Shown piece after piece: positions 43,169-53,399 of a stretch of DNA of 64,000 nt (the stretch's first letter is position 1; each line of letters opens with the position of its first letter). The translations under genes were made by a program, and so were the position numbers. Below the pieces are notes generated by a model. The model was not told where the DNA came from. It ran no database searches and saw only the letters and a program-made list of their open reading frames with translations. Source of the stretch: Semisulcospira habei. Its lineage: Eukaryota > Mollusca > Gastropoda > Semisulcospiridae. Location of the stretch: positions 13,838,343 to 13,902,342 of the forward strand of contig BTPG01000004.1 of NCBI GenBank assembly GCA_036245525.1, given 5' to 3'.

Positions 43169-43442
43169 TGTCTCTCGTTGTGTGTCGTGTTGTGTCCCCC
43201 AGTATGTATATACCCTTGCCCTTATCAATCATCTTCCCACTTAGGACCCGCCCCTCGTTTAGGGCCGGTCCCATTACGTGATTATGGCGTCCCCGCAGGC
43301 CAATGGTCCCGTTAATTAGATGCCACTCGTTTCCCATATAGTAACAGTTCCGGAGGGCCGGCCCGTTATCTTGATTAGGGCTGCCCGGCGAGTCCGGTAG
43401 TTACATACAGACACCGCTGACCATATGTTATGTGACCGGAAA

Positions 43443-44330
43443 CTACATCCGGATGCCGGATGTGGAGGCACGCGTCAGTAGTGTAACAGGTGGCAGGGTA
43501 GAGTGCTTAACTCGTTTTTCTCGTATGGGCGCATGCTTATTTAGGACCCCAAGGAATAGATCCATCCAGTACGACAGGGCACTGTCGGGAGAAGTATGGT
43601 TATACACGTCACTGAAAGGAGTATTGCGCAGATCCCTCAAAAAGTCGCCGTTATTAAATGTTTTGAAAGAACGATATTTAATTGTTTTATGTCTCTTTTT
43701 GTTCTCTTTGTCTAGTTTCATGGAGACTGTGCAACATACTGGGTTATGGTCACTGACAGCTAAGGAGGGAACATGTACATTTGATATTTTATCATCATTT
43801 GTCACATAAATATGATCAATCAGGGTTGAAGATGTACATGTGGTTCTAGAGGGGTTTTAATTAACTGTTCTAAATCGAATAGTGCTGTTGTTGACGCCCA
43901 TGCAGCATTGGACCCTTTAGATTTAGAAAGATCAATATTAAAATCGCCCAAAAGAACATCAGCTTTATTTTGATTTACTCTATCCATCCTTGCTACGAAG
44001 TCATCATACCAGTCCCAGCTGGCTGCGGGCAGGATTTCTATAAATAAAGCCAACGAGGACGGGGGGTGATTTAGATGTCTTCACTTCTACTTTCCACTTG
44101 AGCTGACTCTAAGTCTTGTCGCCGTTTGACGTTGCCAAGTATTGAATTATGTATATATACAGCTAGTCCAGTGTGTTGAGGGCTTGAGGCATCTCTGCGG
44201 AGTACTGAGAAATTTGGAACAGAAATGGAGTTATCCCTTATTTAACTTTTAAGCCTTGACTCGGACAAACCAAAAATATGAAAATATAGGGGCGTGTTTA
44301 GGAGCACAGATAAATCGGGCACCTTGTTAA
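43443..44330 (-). pseudogene. LINE endonuclease fragment (family C)
   Basis: Minus-strand pieces of an AP-type endonuclease: PNFSVLRRDASSPQHTGLAVY (near 44215), FIEILPAASWDWYDDF and ADVLLGDFNIDL (about 43950-44050), and LAVSDHNPVCC (about 43750). A linker follows towards a missing reverse transcriptase. Stops and frameshifts separate them. It resembles CR1/L2/Jockey-type elements; clade uncertain. Confidence 0.8.
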
Positions 44331-44333
44331 CTA

Positions 44334-44809
44334 GATCCTGAACAGACCTAGCCCACCCGACACTCCAGACATCCAGCCGGCAGAGACCGACCTACCCATC
44401 AGCTGTGACAGACCCAGCCGGGAAGAGATCAGAAGAGCAGTGGCATTTTTGAAGAACGGCAAAGCAGCAGGCCCAGATGGCATCCCAGCGGAATCTCTGA
44501 AAGCAGACCTAGAGACAACAGTGGAGATGCTGTACCCACTGTTTGGAAAGATCTGGGAAGAGGAGGTGATGCCGACTGACTGGAAGGAGGGGTACCTAAT
44601 CAAGCTTCCCAAGAAAGGCGACCTCAGCAAGTGTTCCAATTACAGAGGAATCACCTTGCTGTCAGTACCAGGAAAGGTCTTCAACAGGATCATCCTGGAG
44701 AGAATGAAGAGCTCCGTTGACCCCCAGCTGAGAGACCAGCAAGCAGGATTCAGGAAGAACCGATCATGTACAGACCAGATCGCCACTCTCCGCATCATCG
44801 TGGAACAGT
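44334..44809 (+). pseudogene. LINE reverse transcriptase fragment (family D), 5' part
   Basis: Encodes RT fingers: VAFLKNGKAAGPDGIPAESL, SNYRGITLLSVPGKVFNRII, QQAGFRKNRSCTDQIATLRI. It is cut at 44809 by a nested insertion and resumes at 45765. Confidence 0.9.
44797..44809. repeat. 13-bp target duplication (ATCGTGGAACAGT)
   Basis: Repeated at 45765-45777; bounds the nested LINE at 44810-45764. Confidence 0.93.
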
Positions 44810-45764
44810 GAAGAGATAACAGGCATCCCACCCCTGCGCATGAGAAGAGATTGCAAAGCCTTGATACAGTCCACAAAGGTCAAGTCTTCCAAAGACCATC
44901 CTATGAACGCTAGGATGAAACAACCAACCTCAGGGAGACTGAAAAGATCAAGCTTTGTGAAGGAGACGAGAGCACTGCAGAGAAAACACCAGGCAAAGCT
45001 GCCTGCGCAGCCACAGATGCAGTTCAGGATGGAGGGGCTGGGGTGTACATTCAGTACCCAAACGGAAAATGGCAGGCAGAGGCAGTACCAACAGGCCTTC
45101 ACTGCACAAATTACAGAGCTGAGGTGGAAGCCCTGGTCCGCGCAGCTAATACCCTTAGTGGCACTGCAGACCCTGATGCCCAGATTGTCTTCCTTACTGA
45201 TGCCATGTCTGTCCTTGAGGCAGCAACAGCAAGCAAACTGCCACGTCTACAAGAGGCACTGCAAAACATCAAGTGCACCAGACTGGTGCTGCAGTGGATC
45301 CCTTCACACTGTGGCATATACGGCAATGAAGAAGCTGACAGAATGGCAAAAGTGGGCGCAGAGAAAGAACAAGATGAAAATGGAGTCAGCTTCACAGAGA
45401 TGAAGACCATCATTAAGTCTGTGTACAGACCACCACAACGGCCCCTAGACAGTTACCATCAGCTGTCCAAACAAGAGCAGGTGACCATCTTTCGTCTGAG
45501 GACCGGGCACAACCGACTCAATTTCCACCTGCACAGACGCTTCCACCTCGTGCCATCTCCCCTGTGCCCTTGTGGAGAAGCAGAGCAGACCGCAGAGCAC
45601 ATCCTCCAGGACTGTGGGAACCACCAGCCGCTGAGGGAGGAGATATGGCCGAAGCCCGCCACTCTACAAGAGAAACTGTACGGGCCTGTGGAGGCGCTAC
45701 AGAAGACCACAGATTTCATTTTGAGAGCCAAACTCCAAGTGTGACGGCGTTCGAGAAGAAGAAG
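44810..45764 (+). mobile_element. 5'-truncated RNase H LINE (family E), 955 bp
   Basis: Inserted into family D with a 13-bp duplication; ends in a GAAGAAGAAG tail. The open frame from 45043 to 45744 encodes RNase H (VYIQYPNGKWQ, NYRAEVEALVRA, FLTDAMSVLEA, WIPSHCGIYGNEEADRMAK). It ends with a Cys/His C-terminus (LVPSPLCPCGEAEQTAEHILQDC). The RNase H active-site acidic positions appear present. Confidence 0.92.
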
Positions 45765-46049
45765 ATCGTGGAACAGTCTCTGGAGTGGAGCTCCCCGCTG
45801 TACGTCAACTTTGTGGATTATGAGAAAGCATTTGACAGTGTGGACCGAGAGACTCTGTGGAAACTCCTACGACACTACGGTGTACCCACAAAGCTCGTCT
45901 GCCTGATCAAGAGCAGCTACAATGGCATGACATGTCGCGTGATCCACGAAGGGCAGTTCACCAGGGAGCTCCAGGTCAGAACTGGGGTCAGGCAGGGGTG
46001 TCTGCTGTCTCCGTTCCTCTTCCTACTGGCCATAGACGAGTATATTTAG
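45765..46049 (+). pseudogene. LINE reverse transcriptase fragment (family D), 3' part
   Basis: Continues family D after the nested insertion: YVNFVDYEKAFDSVDRETLW (catalytic D), GVRQGCLLSPFLFLLAID. It is truncated at about 46049 where PiggyBac-like sequence begins, so the FADD motif is missing. Confidence 0.9.
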
Positions 46050-46929
46050 TACATGTTTATAATATTTACTGTAATTAATTACAGGTAAATTAACTGAAGA
46101 AAATGCACCTTGATTATTTTGATATCTGTAAGTGACAAACGAAAGACATAAAACTGAAAAATGTGTCAGTGTGCGAAAATATGAATGTGTGTGATAGTGG
46201 AGTGAGATAATTGTACATTAGTGATCAGGATGACCAGGCAATCCACTGATAATCCTTCAGGTGATCGAAGTGCACGTATCTTGTCAGCGGACATTGCTAC
46301 AAATTGATCGCCAAGTTCGTCTGTTGGGCGAAAGTTTCGAACATTTCAGCAGGGAAATACTGATAAAAATAATCAAGTGGTGTCACTTCCAACTCAAGTG
46401 GAGTTGTTGGGCACACATATCGCGTAAAAGGCTGCAAAACAGGTCTGAAATTGGCCGCTGATGCAGATAGCATCGCCGCCGCCATCTTGCAGTCGTCGCC
46501 TCGGTAAACACTGCTGAAATACTCCGGTATCTTGGTCATCCCCGTCTGACAGATCGCTAGTATGTACACTAGACACACTTATATTACTTCCTTCTGACTC
46601 TGAAACTGGATTGTTGCCAATTTACTCTGAAATAGCCGTTAACTCTGGGTCACTGTCACTCGATGGAACGTATGTCGCCATGTTTGTAAACACGTGCGTT
46701 AGCGAGCAGCCAGGTATGCGGTAAAACTGCCACAGTTCGACACACACAGTGGCTTAGAGTGCATGCTCCGTGTCTAAAGTTAGTTTGACCTTGCCCCCTA
46801 CGGTATACAATCTCACCTCCTTCACAGAAGAGGCCACCAACGTATCACATGACTTCTAAATTTAGTACCGAGGACGGGCGCTTTAGGTAAAAACCCGAAG
46901 GGTGTTTACAGGCGTTATAGGTGATTAAG
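46050..46929 (-). mobile_element. PiggyBac-like derivative, copy B (3' end missing)
   Basis: Minus-strand element whose 5' end CTTAATCACCTATAA lies against TTAA (46930-46933). This is the inverse of copy A's 3' terminus. About 250 bp of leader precedes ATGGCGACATACG (near 46680). It encodes the same transposase N-terminus (SSVHTSDLSDGDD, LDYFYQYFPAEMFETFAQQTNL), with the same early stop codon as copy A. The catalytic core is absent. The 3' side is truncated near 46050. Confidence 0.75.
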
Positions 46930-46933
46930 TTAA

Positions 46934-47200
46934 GGGAAAGGCTAAGTGGCGGTGGGTTTAGCTGGTGCTTTTGACGTGTAGTGATTAACATGCACTCTGT
47001 TTTAGATGGGTTAGGTATCATGTAGTTGTCTCAGCACCAATTTGAGACGTCTAATAGACTTTGTTGCAAAGAAGAACTAATTGTAGATACTTTTACCAAC
47101 GACACGTTGAGAGTAGCGTCATCTGCAAACAAATTGCATCGCACATTTGATTGTGAGATACACAAAGGCAAGTCGTTAATAAAATAAATTAAAAATTAAT
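46934..47200 (-). pseudogene. LINE reverse transcriptase fragment
   Basis: Minus-strand translation includes CISQSNVRCNLFADDATLNV (the YADD-type catalytic motif) followed by SLQQSLLDVSNW and MIPNPSKTECM. A stop lies in between. Family C or a relative; position and orientation do not fit as the continuation of 43443-44330. Confidence 0.75.
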
Positions 47201-48307
47201 AAAAAGAGAGAGTGAGGGAGACAGGATTTTGTGCGATAGCTCACCAGTTAAAGAATCGGTATGATGGAAAAGACACGCACACTGTCACAACACGTTTAGA
47301 GGAGAGAGCGAAATGAGTTAATTTATTTTAAGGAACATACAGATGCTGTTTTTCTTAAATAAATCTGTGGGCCCTCTATTATGCTCAGATGGGGGTCTGT
47401 AAACACATTGAAAGAAGAGAGAGATAGAGCGAAATGAGTTAATATATATATTTTTTTAAACCCAACAACTACATACAAATGACCCGTTTTCTTAAATCAA
47501 AATTTGACCCTTTATTATGCCGAGATGGGGGTCTGCATACCGTCTAAAATTTACCCTACCTTCAATCTGTTGTGAAAACAGGAGCCTTGTGATGAAACCT
47601 TTTTATGTATATTAATTTGGTTGACCCATGGTAGAGGTTGAGCATTGGAAGAGGTTGACAAATGTATGAAAAATGCACACATTTTGAGACAACGTAGATT
47701 TTGCTGGCACAAATGCCAATCCTTTACTTACGTTAAGACACTTGAACTTTAATAGTGTCCTTTTGGAAAGTTCAAGGTCACAAAGGTCTGATTAGTATTG
47801 ATTGGTCATACAGGTAAACCATGAGGGTATTGCTGTACTTGTTTACTTGAATTGAAATGTGTTGTTAGTGAACACTGTTAAAGGAATGGAAATTCATGAT
47901 GCATAAAGTGATCATGAACTGTAAAGTTGCCTTCATAGCTGTTGCAATGTTTCTTGTCTTGAGACGTAGTGGGGGAGATTTGATTTTAAGCTCATAATCA
48001 TCTTTCTTGTTTATTCCCCAGTCTGAGTATGTAATATGCATTGTATTCATCTTTGTATGATTTCATTAGTTCATAACTGTAAGTTCCAAGCACCAAGCTA
48101 AATGTGCACTTTGCACAAGTTGACCATGATGACTAGAGGACAGTGCCCTTTAGTCATAGTGGTCAGCTTGTATGTAGTGCTAATCGAGTCGGAGCTAATT
48201 TGTGCCATGTTGAGGAATATTTTTTTTTATCTTCACTTGAATCATCCAACCTATTGCAATTTTGATTAGTAGTCGTGGCAGCTGGAGAGATAGATACTAA
48301 GAGATTT
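47201..48307. other. Non-coding
   Basis: Two related AT-rich blocks (AGAGAGCGAAATGAGTTAATWTATTT) near 47300 and 47425 suggest an old local duplication. No gene seen. Confidence 0.4.
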
Positions 48308-48471
48308 AAAAGACAATGAATACAATAATGACGCATCGGTCATTAATTTACGTCATTTTTAATATTAAAATTTTGACCCCCCATTACACCCCCGTTAATT
48401 CCGAATCAACCCTTTGATTTAAAAAAGTGACGAGCATGACCGATGCGTCATTATTGAATTCATTATCTTTC
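48308..48471. mobile_element. MITE-like element
   Basis: Inverted arms of at least 29 bp with one mismatch (AATGAATACAATAATGACGC... at 48315-48343 and its complement at 48436-48464). Weaker pairing continues out to 48308 and 48471. The centre is AT-rich and non-coding. Target duplication not resolved. Confidence 0.7.
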
Positions 48472-48499
48472 AGGACTCATACTTCCTTTCTCTCATCAA

Positions 48500-48915
48500 G
48501 GTCAAGGTCATGGGCCAAGGTCATGGGTCAAGGTCATTGATGGCAAGGCCATCAAGGGCAAGGTCATGGGTCAAGGCCATTGATGGCAAGGCCATCAAAG
48601 TCATGGGTCAAGGTCACCAAGGTCAAGGTCAGGATCAAGGGTCAAGGTCATTGATGGCAAGGTCGTCAAGGGCAAGGTCATCAAGGTCATGGGTCAAGGT
48701 CATCAAGACCAAGATCACCGAGGTCAAGGTCACCAAGGTCAAGGTCACCAAGGTCATGAGTCAAGGTCATGGATCAGGTCACCAAGGTCAAGGTCACCGA
48801 TGTCAAGGTCATGGGTCAAGGTCATGGGTCAAGAGTCAGGTCATGTGTCAAGGTCATCAAGGTTATGGGTCAAGGTTATGAGTCAAGGTCATGGGTCAAG
48901 GTCGTCGAGGTCTGG
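48500..48915. repeat. AGGTCA-rich minisatellite
   Basis: Irregular tandem units built on TCAAGGTCA and ATGGGTCAAGGTC, with more than 20 exact AGGTCA hexamers in about 415 bp. Frames through it (Gly-His-Gln-Ser repeats) are repeat artefacts. Confidence 0.93.
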
Positions 48916-49279
48916 AACCAAAAAAAATGGTAAAAGTCCGCTCCTGGTCTTTTTCCAGTTGCTCTCACAGAGTCAGCTATAACCCAGGTTCAAGTGCACA
49001 ATTCGCCTTCCCTGTGAGAGCTTTTGGTGTGGCCTAGCTTTTGGTTTGTTCCGCCCACCCCAGACGGGAATCTACCGACTCCTCGACTCGGCTGCCCGAA
49101 ACGAAAGTGTGGAGATGTCCCAGAGGTGCTTGGAACAGACAAAGAGAGTTACAACCTTAGGTTAATGTGCACAACTCACTCTCTTTGTTTGTTTGCCAGG
49201 CCACTGGACCACTCACGGACCCACAATGAATAGAAACATTTTCATATATATATATAGCCCTACATTCTCCTAAAAAATT
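48916..49279. other. Non-coding
   Basis: No gene recognised in this stretch. Confidence 0.4.
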
Positions 49280-49284
49280 TTAAG

Positions 49285-49690
49285 CTATTTTAAATCAAAT
49301 AATAACATCTTTGTACTATTATCTACCATAATTATTGACACATCTTGCCTTTTATTTATTATAAAAATATATATATATTTTAGTCAAAAATTAAAACATA
49401 ATTTAATGAAGCAAGGGAAGTAACTTTTTGTCTTACCAAAATTTTCACAAAATTACTTCCCTTGTATAAACATATTCAACAAAGGGAAGTAATCTAAAAT
49501 TTTGTTACTGAACAGGTGGTGATTCCTTCCCTTTTACTGAACAAAGGGAAATAATCTGTTATTATTTCTTATGCTGATACTGAACAGAGCAAATTCTCTC
49601 CCATGTTGTTACTGAGTCTAGATTATTTTCTGGTGCTCAAGTCATGGGTAAAATTATCAAGTTACTGTCTATGTTACTGTCTAGATGTAG
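49285..49690 (+). repeat. Left TIR of second Polinton
   Basis: Pairs with 54655-54945: shared blocks include ATCAAATAAYAACATCTTT, AAGGGAAGTAACTTTTTG, AAAATTACTTCCCTTGTATA and CTGGTGCTCAAGTCATG. The arms have diverged by substitutions and indels. This arm carries about 100 extra bp. Confidence 0.82.
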
Positions 49691-49732
49691 CAGTATTATT
49701 TTTTCATTTATTATTTTGTCGGACAAATAAAA

Positions 49733-51364
49733 ATGATGGACAATTCTCAAAACCCATCAGGCTCATCAAGCCCTGGCCTACGTAATGTGTTTCACACAAC
49801 AAACTTGCCTATATCTAATACTAACAATGTTTATGAATCAATAGAAAACTCTTTTTCTGTCATACAAAAAAATCTTGTTACAGGTAGTGTGAAGATTCAG
49901 ATTGTTGCTAAAATAGAATTTACTAGAGTGGACGGTGAAGTGATTGTTTCATATATATCAACAAGACAACACACAGTTAACACAAGAAGAGAATTAGAGA
50001 ACGTGTTTAGAGACAGACTTTTACCTGACTTCCTCCAAGCAATTCACAGTGCAAAAATGAAGGGGTCTGGTTGGCACGAAGGTCATGTACATAAACTACA
50101 ATTAAAGCAGTCTAGGTATCATCCTATATTAGGTAAACCATGGTTGCCACTGCCAACAGAGGTTGCAAACAAAAAGGCTGTTGTTAACATACAGAACAAT
50201 GACAACTATTGTTTCATGTGGTGTATGCTTGCTAAACTACACTTTGTAAAATCAAAACCTGAACGTGTATCTAACTACACTAAATTTGTAAATGAACTCA
50301 ACTTTAGTGGCATTGAGTTACCTGATAAATTCAATTATGTTTGTCACTACCGCTTGTTACAGTTTTACATCAGACATGGGTTAGTACTAAAGAAAGTTCA
50401 CAGGGGTATTCAATTTGATCAAAGTGCTTTCATGAAAGATTACATAATGAAGAACACAACCCTCCGTGCCAGAGACGGCAACACTGCATTTGACAAAGAC
50501 TTCTTTAAGCTTATGAACAATGCCTGTTTTGGCAAGACAATGGAAAATCCTCATCACAGAAAAGATGTGAGACTAGTAACAACTGAAATGGGTGCAATTA
50601 AACTTACAGGTAAGCCACAGTACACAGGGTATAAAGAATTTCATTCATCATTGTATGCTGTGTCACTCAAAACAAAGATTGTTAAACTGGACAAGCCAGT
50701 ATTCATTGGTATGGCAATTCTGGAGTTGTCAAAATTACTAATGCTTGAATTTTATTATGATTACTTCAAACCAAAATATCCTGAGTGTCGACTGTTGTAC
50801 ACTGACACTGATTCTATGCTCATAGATGTGTGTACTGAAGACTTTTACGAAGACATGAAAACAGAGTTACACATGTATGACACATCTGACTACCCTAAAG
50901 ATCATCCACTGTTCAGCACACAAAACAAGAAAGTGCCTGGTAAGTTTAAGGATGAACTGAATGGTGTGCCAATAGTTGAGTATGTTGGACTGAGATCAAA
51001 AATGTATTCTATACTGCACCAGAAGGGTAGTCAGTCAAAAGCCAAAGGTATCAAGAAAACAGCAATAAAAAATAAAGACATACGTCATGAACATTACAAG
51101 CAAGTGTTAGATGGTGAATTAATGCCTGATTATCCAAACAAGTCATTGAGATCAAACAAACATAATCTTGAAATGATCCAAACACATAAGAAGTCTCTGG
51201 CAGTTGGAGACACGAAACGAGTGTTTCATAGTAAGGAGAAAGCTTATGCACCTGGTCATTACAGGCTCAAGTTATCTGAAGACATTTGTGATGAACTGGT
51301 TGATGAATTAATTGATGAGTTAGTTACTGAAATGAGTAACGGTGTCTGGGGGAATAATCTGTAA
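49733..51364 (+). CDS. Polinton polymerase B with large in-frame deletion (543 aa)
   Basis: Residues 1-197 match the N-terminus of the 1161-aa polymerase. Residue 198 corresponds to residue 816 of the full protein, so about 618 residues are missing in frame. Lost: ExoI-III, the HNH-like segment and polymerase motif A (the D727 equivalent). Kept: motif B (NNACFGK) and motif C (YTDTDS). It cannot be a normal polymerase, yet the frame is intact and about 96% identical over the C-terminal 346 residues. The upstream leader motif is conserved. The 3' end overlaps the integrase by 45 nt, as in the large element. Start at 49733 or 49736 (two tandem ATGs). Confidence 0.93.
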   Translation: MMDNSQNPSGSSSPGLRNVFHTTNLPISNTNNVYESIENSFSVIQKNLVTGSVKIQIVAKIEFTRVDGEVIVSYISTRQHTVNTRRELENVFRDRLLPDFLQAIHSAKMKGSGWHEGHVHKLQLKQSRYHPILGKPWLPLPTEVANKKAVVNIQNNDNYCFMWCMLAKLHFVKSKPERVSNYTKFVNELNFSGIELPDKFNYVCHYRLLQFYIRHGLVLKKVHRGIQFDQSAFMKDYIMKNTTLRARDGNTAFDKDFFKLMNNACFGKTMENPHHRKDVRLVTTEMGAIKLTGKPQYTGYKEFHSSLYAVSLKTKIVKLDKPVFIGMAILELSKLLMLEFYYDYFKPKYPECRLLYTDTDSMLIDVCTEDFYEDMKTELHMYDTSDYPKDHPLFSTQNKKVPGKFKDELNGVPIVEYVGLRSKMYSILHQKGSQSKAKGIKKTAIKNKDIRHEHYKQVLDGELMPDYPNKSLRSNKHNLEMIQTHKKSLAVGDTKRVFHSKEKAYAPGHYRLKLSEDICDELVDELIDELVTEMSNGVWGNNL

Positions 51365-52704
51365 TTCTTCTCTGACAAATGCCCTTTGTGGTGCAGGGTC
51401 ATACAGGTAATATATTGTTGCGTCAGGACCGTCAGGACCGGGAATTATTTTTTTTATATTATGAACGGATGTTGACCAGATGGGGTCTGTCGCTTTGCGT
51501 CTGTCGTCATTTTCAGCTTCACCTGGTTGATATAAATATCTCACCTGTTTAGTAAATAAACTTGTGTCTGGTGCTGGGGTTGGGTTTGGTCCTGTTTTTG
51601 GCTCTGTAATTGTTTTCAATTTAATAGCGTCAGCAGGCTTAGGGTGGCCTTCATTGTTCATTGCTTTTATCACATGTGGTAATCTCTTAACCCATTCTGT
51701 GTTACGCGTGTCATGCATGAGTTCCTTAGAATACTGGTAACTGAAAAGTCTCTCTGATAACTGTTTGTTAAAATTCTCTACAATTGCCTGCGATCTGTGT
51801 ACACCTGGAATGCCTCGTCTGACCAGTAACCCCACCCGGGTCTGCCCTGGGGGACTTGGGTGGGGTTAGGTATTTTTTAGTTCCCAAGGTCACCCTGGTC
51901 AGCCCCACAGGGTGGGTTTTTCTCTCTATTCTGGGGCATGTGTTTCTGTCTACCCTTTGTTCATTCACCTGTGTTTGACTTTTTAAAACTCTCCCTACTG
52001 TCTGCACTGCCTGTAGCTCGATATTGGATGTGTGTTGCTAAATGGTCTTAGCTTTATTTAGGCCCCATGTGTTAGGTTTATTTAATGTATTTGACCGGCT
52101 GGCGACATACCTTCAATGTTCTGTTTAGTTTTTTTTCACAAGCAGTGCAGGCACGTCCTGAGAAAGCCTTGTTGCTGTCGGGACGTTAAGCAATGTACAA
52201 TCAATCAATCAATCGTCTGACCAGTACGCCATGCTTCGCAAATAACTGATTAACAGCACCCTTAAATTCTGATCCGTCATCGACCTGCACAAGTCTGGGG
52301 TATCTTAAAGGACCACGACTATATATTTTTGTTAATGCAGTCGCAACTGTGGTAGCTGTTTTGTCAGATATGGGTTCAGCGTCTTTATACCTTGAAGCAA
52401 TGTCAACTACAGTTAGTGCATACTTGTATCGTTTCTTTTTTATTGTGTCATGTGGTAAGAACAGTAGGTCCATTTGGTGCGTGTCATTTGGTGTTGTGTT
52501 CTCAAAATGAGGTCTTGTTATCTTTCTTGGAGGAGGGAGATATATCTGCCAAATTGCCTGTCTCTGTAACCATTGCTTGACCTGATTGAGTGTTATATCT
52601 CCGCCCACAGCGGCATGTAATTTCTCAATAGCTGTTTGCCCTTTCCAATAACCTGATGGAGAGTAATATATTTTTGATAGTTTATTTTCTACCCCGGGGT
52701 TCAT
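51320..52704 (-). pseudogene. Polinton integrase split by a SINE
   Basis: N-terminal part at 52214-52704 (MNPGVENKLSK..., D of QMDLLF, VDDGSEFKG) and C-terminal part at 51320-51828 (GIPGVHRSQAIVENF with the catalytic Glu). The 385-bp SINE falls between the second Asp and the Glu and stops translation shortly after LVRR. The integrase halves otherwise show no frameshift. The start overlaps the coiled-coil membrane protein gene, as in the large element. Confidence 0.93.
51829..52213. mobile_element. 385-bp SINE inserted in the integrase
   Basis: Flanked by the 13-bp duplication CGTCTGACCAGTA (51816-51828 and 52214-52226). It starts ACCCCACCCGGGTCTGCCC and ends GGGACGTTAAGCAATGTACA followed by an (AATC)n tail. 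Same family as 31053-31255. Confidence 0.93.
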
Positions 52705-53122
52705 TTCTTCTAGCAAAATAAAGACCAGTAAAAAATACAAATGTCATTCCCACTAGAACAAAGATTATCTCTCCGTTTCTTTGTTCTGTACTTGGTTGGT
52801 AATAGTCACTTAGTTTTGGTTTCGGTATAGTCATGTCTTCACCTGTGACAAGATAGTATTCGCGAATTGCTTCGTCTGTATTTGAAAACGTATGTTGTGC
52901 GTGGCCTTCAAGCCTCAATCTTTCATTAATGAAATTAAGTTTTTCAATTCTTTGCTTCTCATAATCTTGTTGAGCTTGAGCAAGTTTTTCTGATGCTTCA
53001 TTGTGACGTTTCATTTCTTCTGCAGATTCTTCTCTACCCATTTTCAAAAAGAGATAATTAGAGCCACTAAACGCGAGGGCGTTAACCATCGCACCTCCTA
53101 TCATAATAGCTATCGTCGCCAT
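52682..53122 (-). CDS. Polinton coiled-coil membrane protein (146 aa), second copy
   Basis: Homologue of 6099-6533: N-terminal MATIAIMIGGAMVNALAFSG, a charged coiled coil, and C-terminal transmembrane helix EIIFVLVGMTFVFFTGLYFA. Frame intact. Overlaps the integrase start. Confidence 0.9.
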   Translation of the reverse strand: MATIAIMIGGAMVNALAFSGSNYLFLKMGREESAEEMKRHNEASEKLAQAQQDYEKQRIEKLNFINERLRLEGHAQHTFSNTDEAIREYYLVTGEDMTIPKPKLSDYYQPSTEQRNGEIIFVLVGMTFVFFTGLYFARRNEPRGRK

Positions 53123-53133
53123 ATTATTTTTAT

Positions 53134-53364
53134 TTACATAGAAACATTTTCCGGAATAATTCCCTGCTTGACAAAAAAATCTTTTGTCGCAATCGACGCT
53201 GTAACAACTGCAATTAGTTTAGCGCTGTCTTCAAAGTCAAGTCTACTCAGGTCTGCTGATTTCATTTTGAGTAGACTTTTTCCCAGCATAGAATAAGCTA
53301 CTGCTAATCCACTGATTACGGCAGAGTGATAGACAAGGTTCATTATGTTCTTTGTGTCGCTCAT
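53134..53364 (-). CDS. Polinton 76-aa two-helix membrane protein, second copy
   Basis: Same length as 5857-6087 and about 90% identical; ends FVKQGIIPENVSM. Intact. An AATAAAAATTAAAAT leader precedes it. Confidence 0.9.
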   Translation of the reverse strand: MSDTKNIMNLVYHSAVISGLAVAYSMLGKSLLKMKSADLSRLDFEDSAKLIAVVTASIATKDFFVKQGIIPENVSM

Positions 53365-53399
53365 TTTCTAATACAATAAAAATTAAAATAATATTTTTA

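Noticed and set aside
42789..43337. Frames across the CT repeat
   Set aside because: Leu-Ser and Arg-Glu repeats are microsatellite artefacts.
43443..47200. One continuous minus-strand LINE with endonuclease at 43.4-44.3 kb and reverse transcriptase at 46.9-47.2 kb
   Set aside because: The order is reversed for a single minus-strand LINE (endonuclease should lie at higher coordinates), so these are treated as separate fragments.
48500..48915. CRISPR-like repeat array
   Set aside because: Units are irregular without spacers and the genome is eukaryotic; it is a minisatellite.
48510..48982. Two frames of 97-123 aa rich in Gly, His, Gln, Ser
   Set aside because: Translation of the AGGTCA minisatellite.
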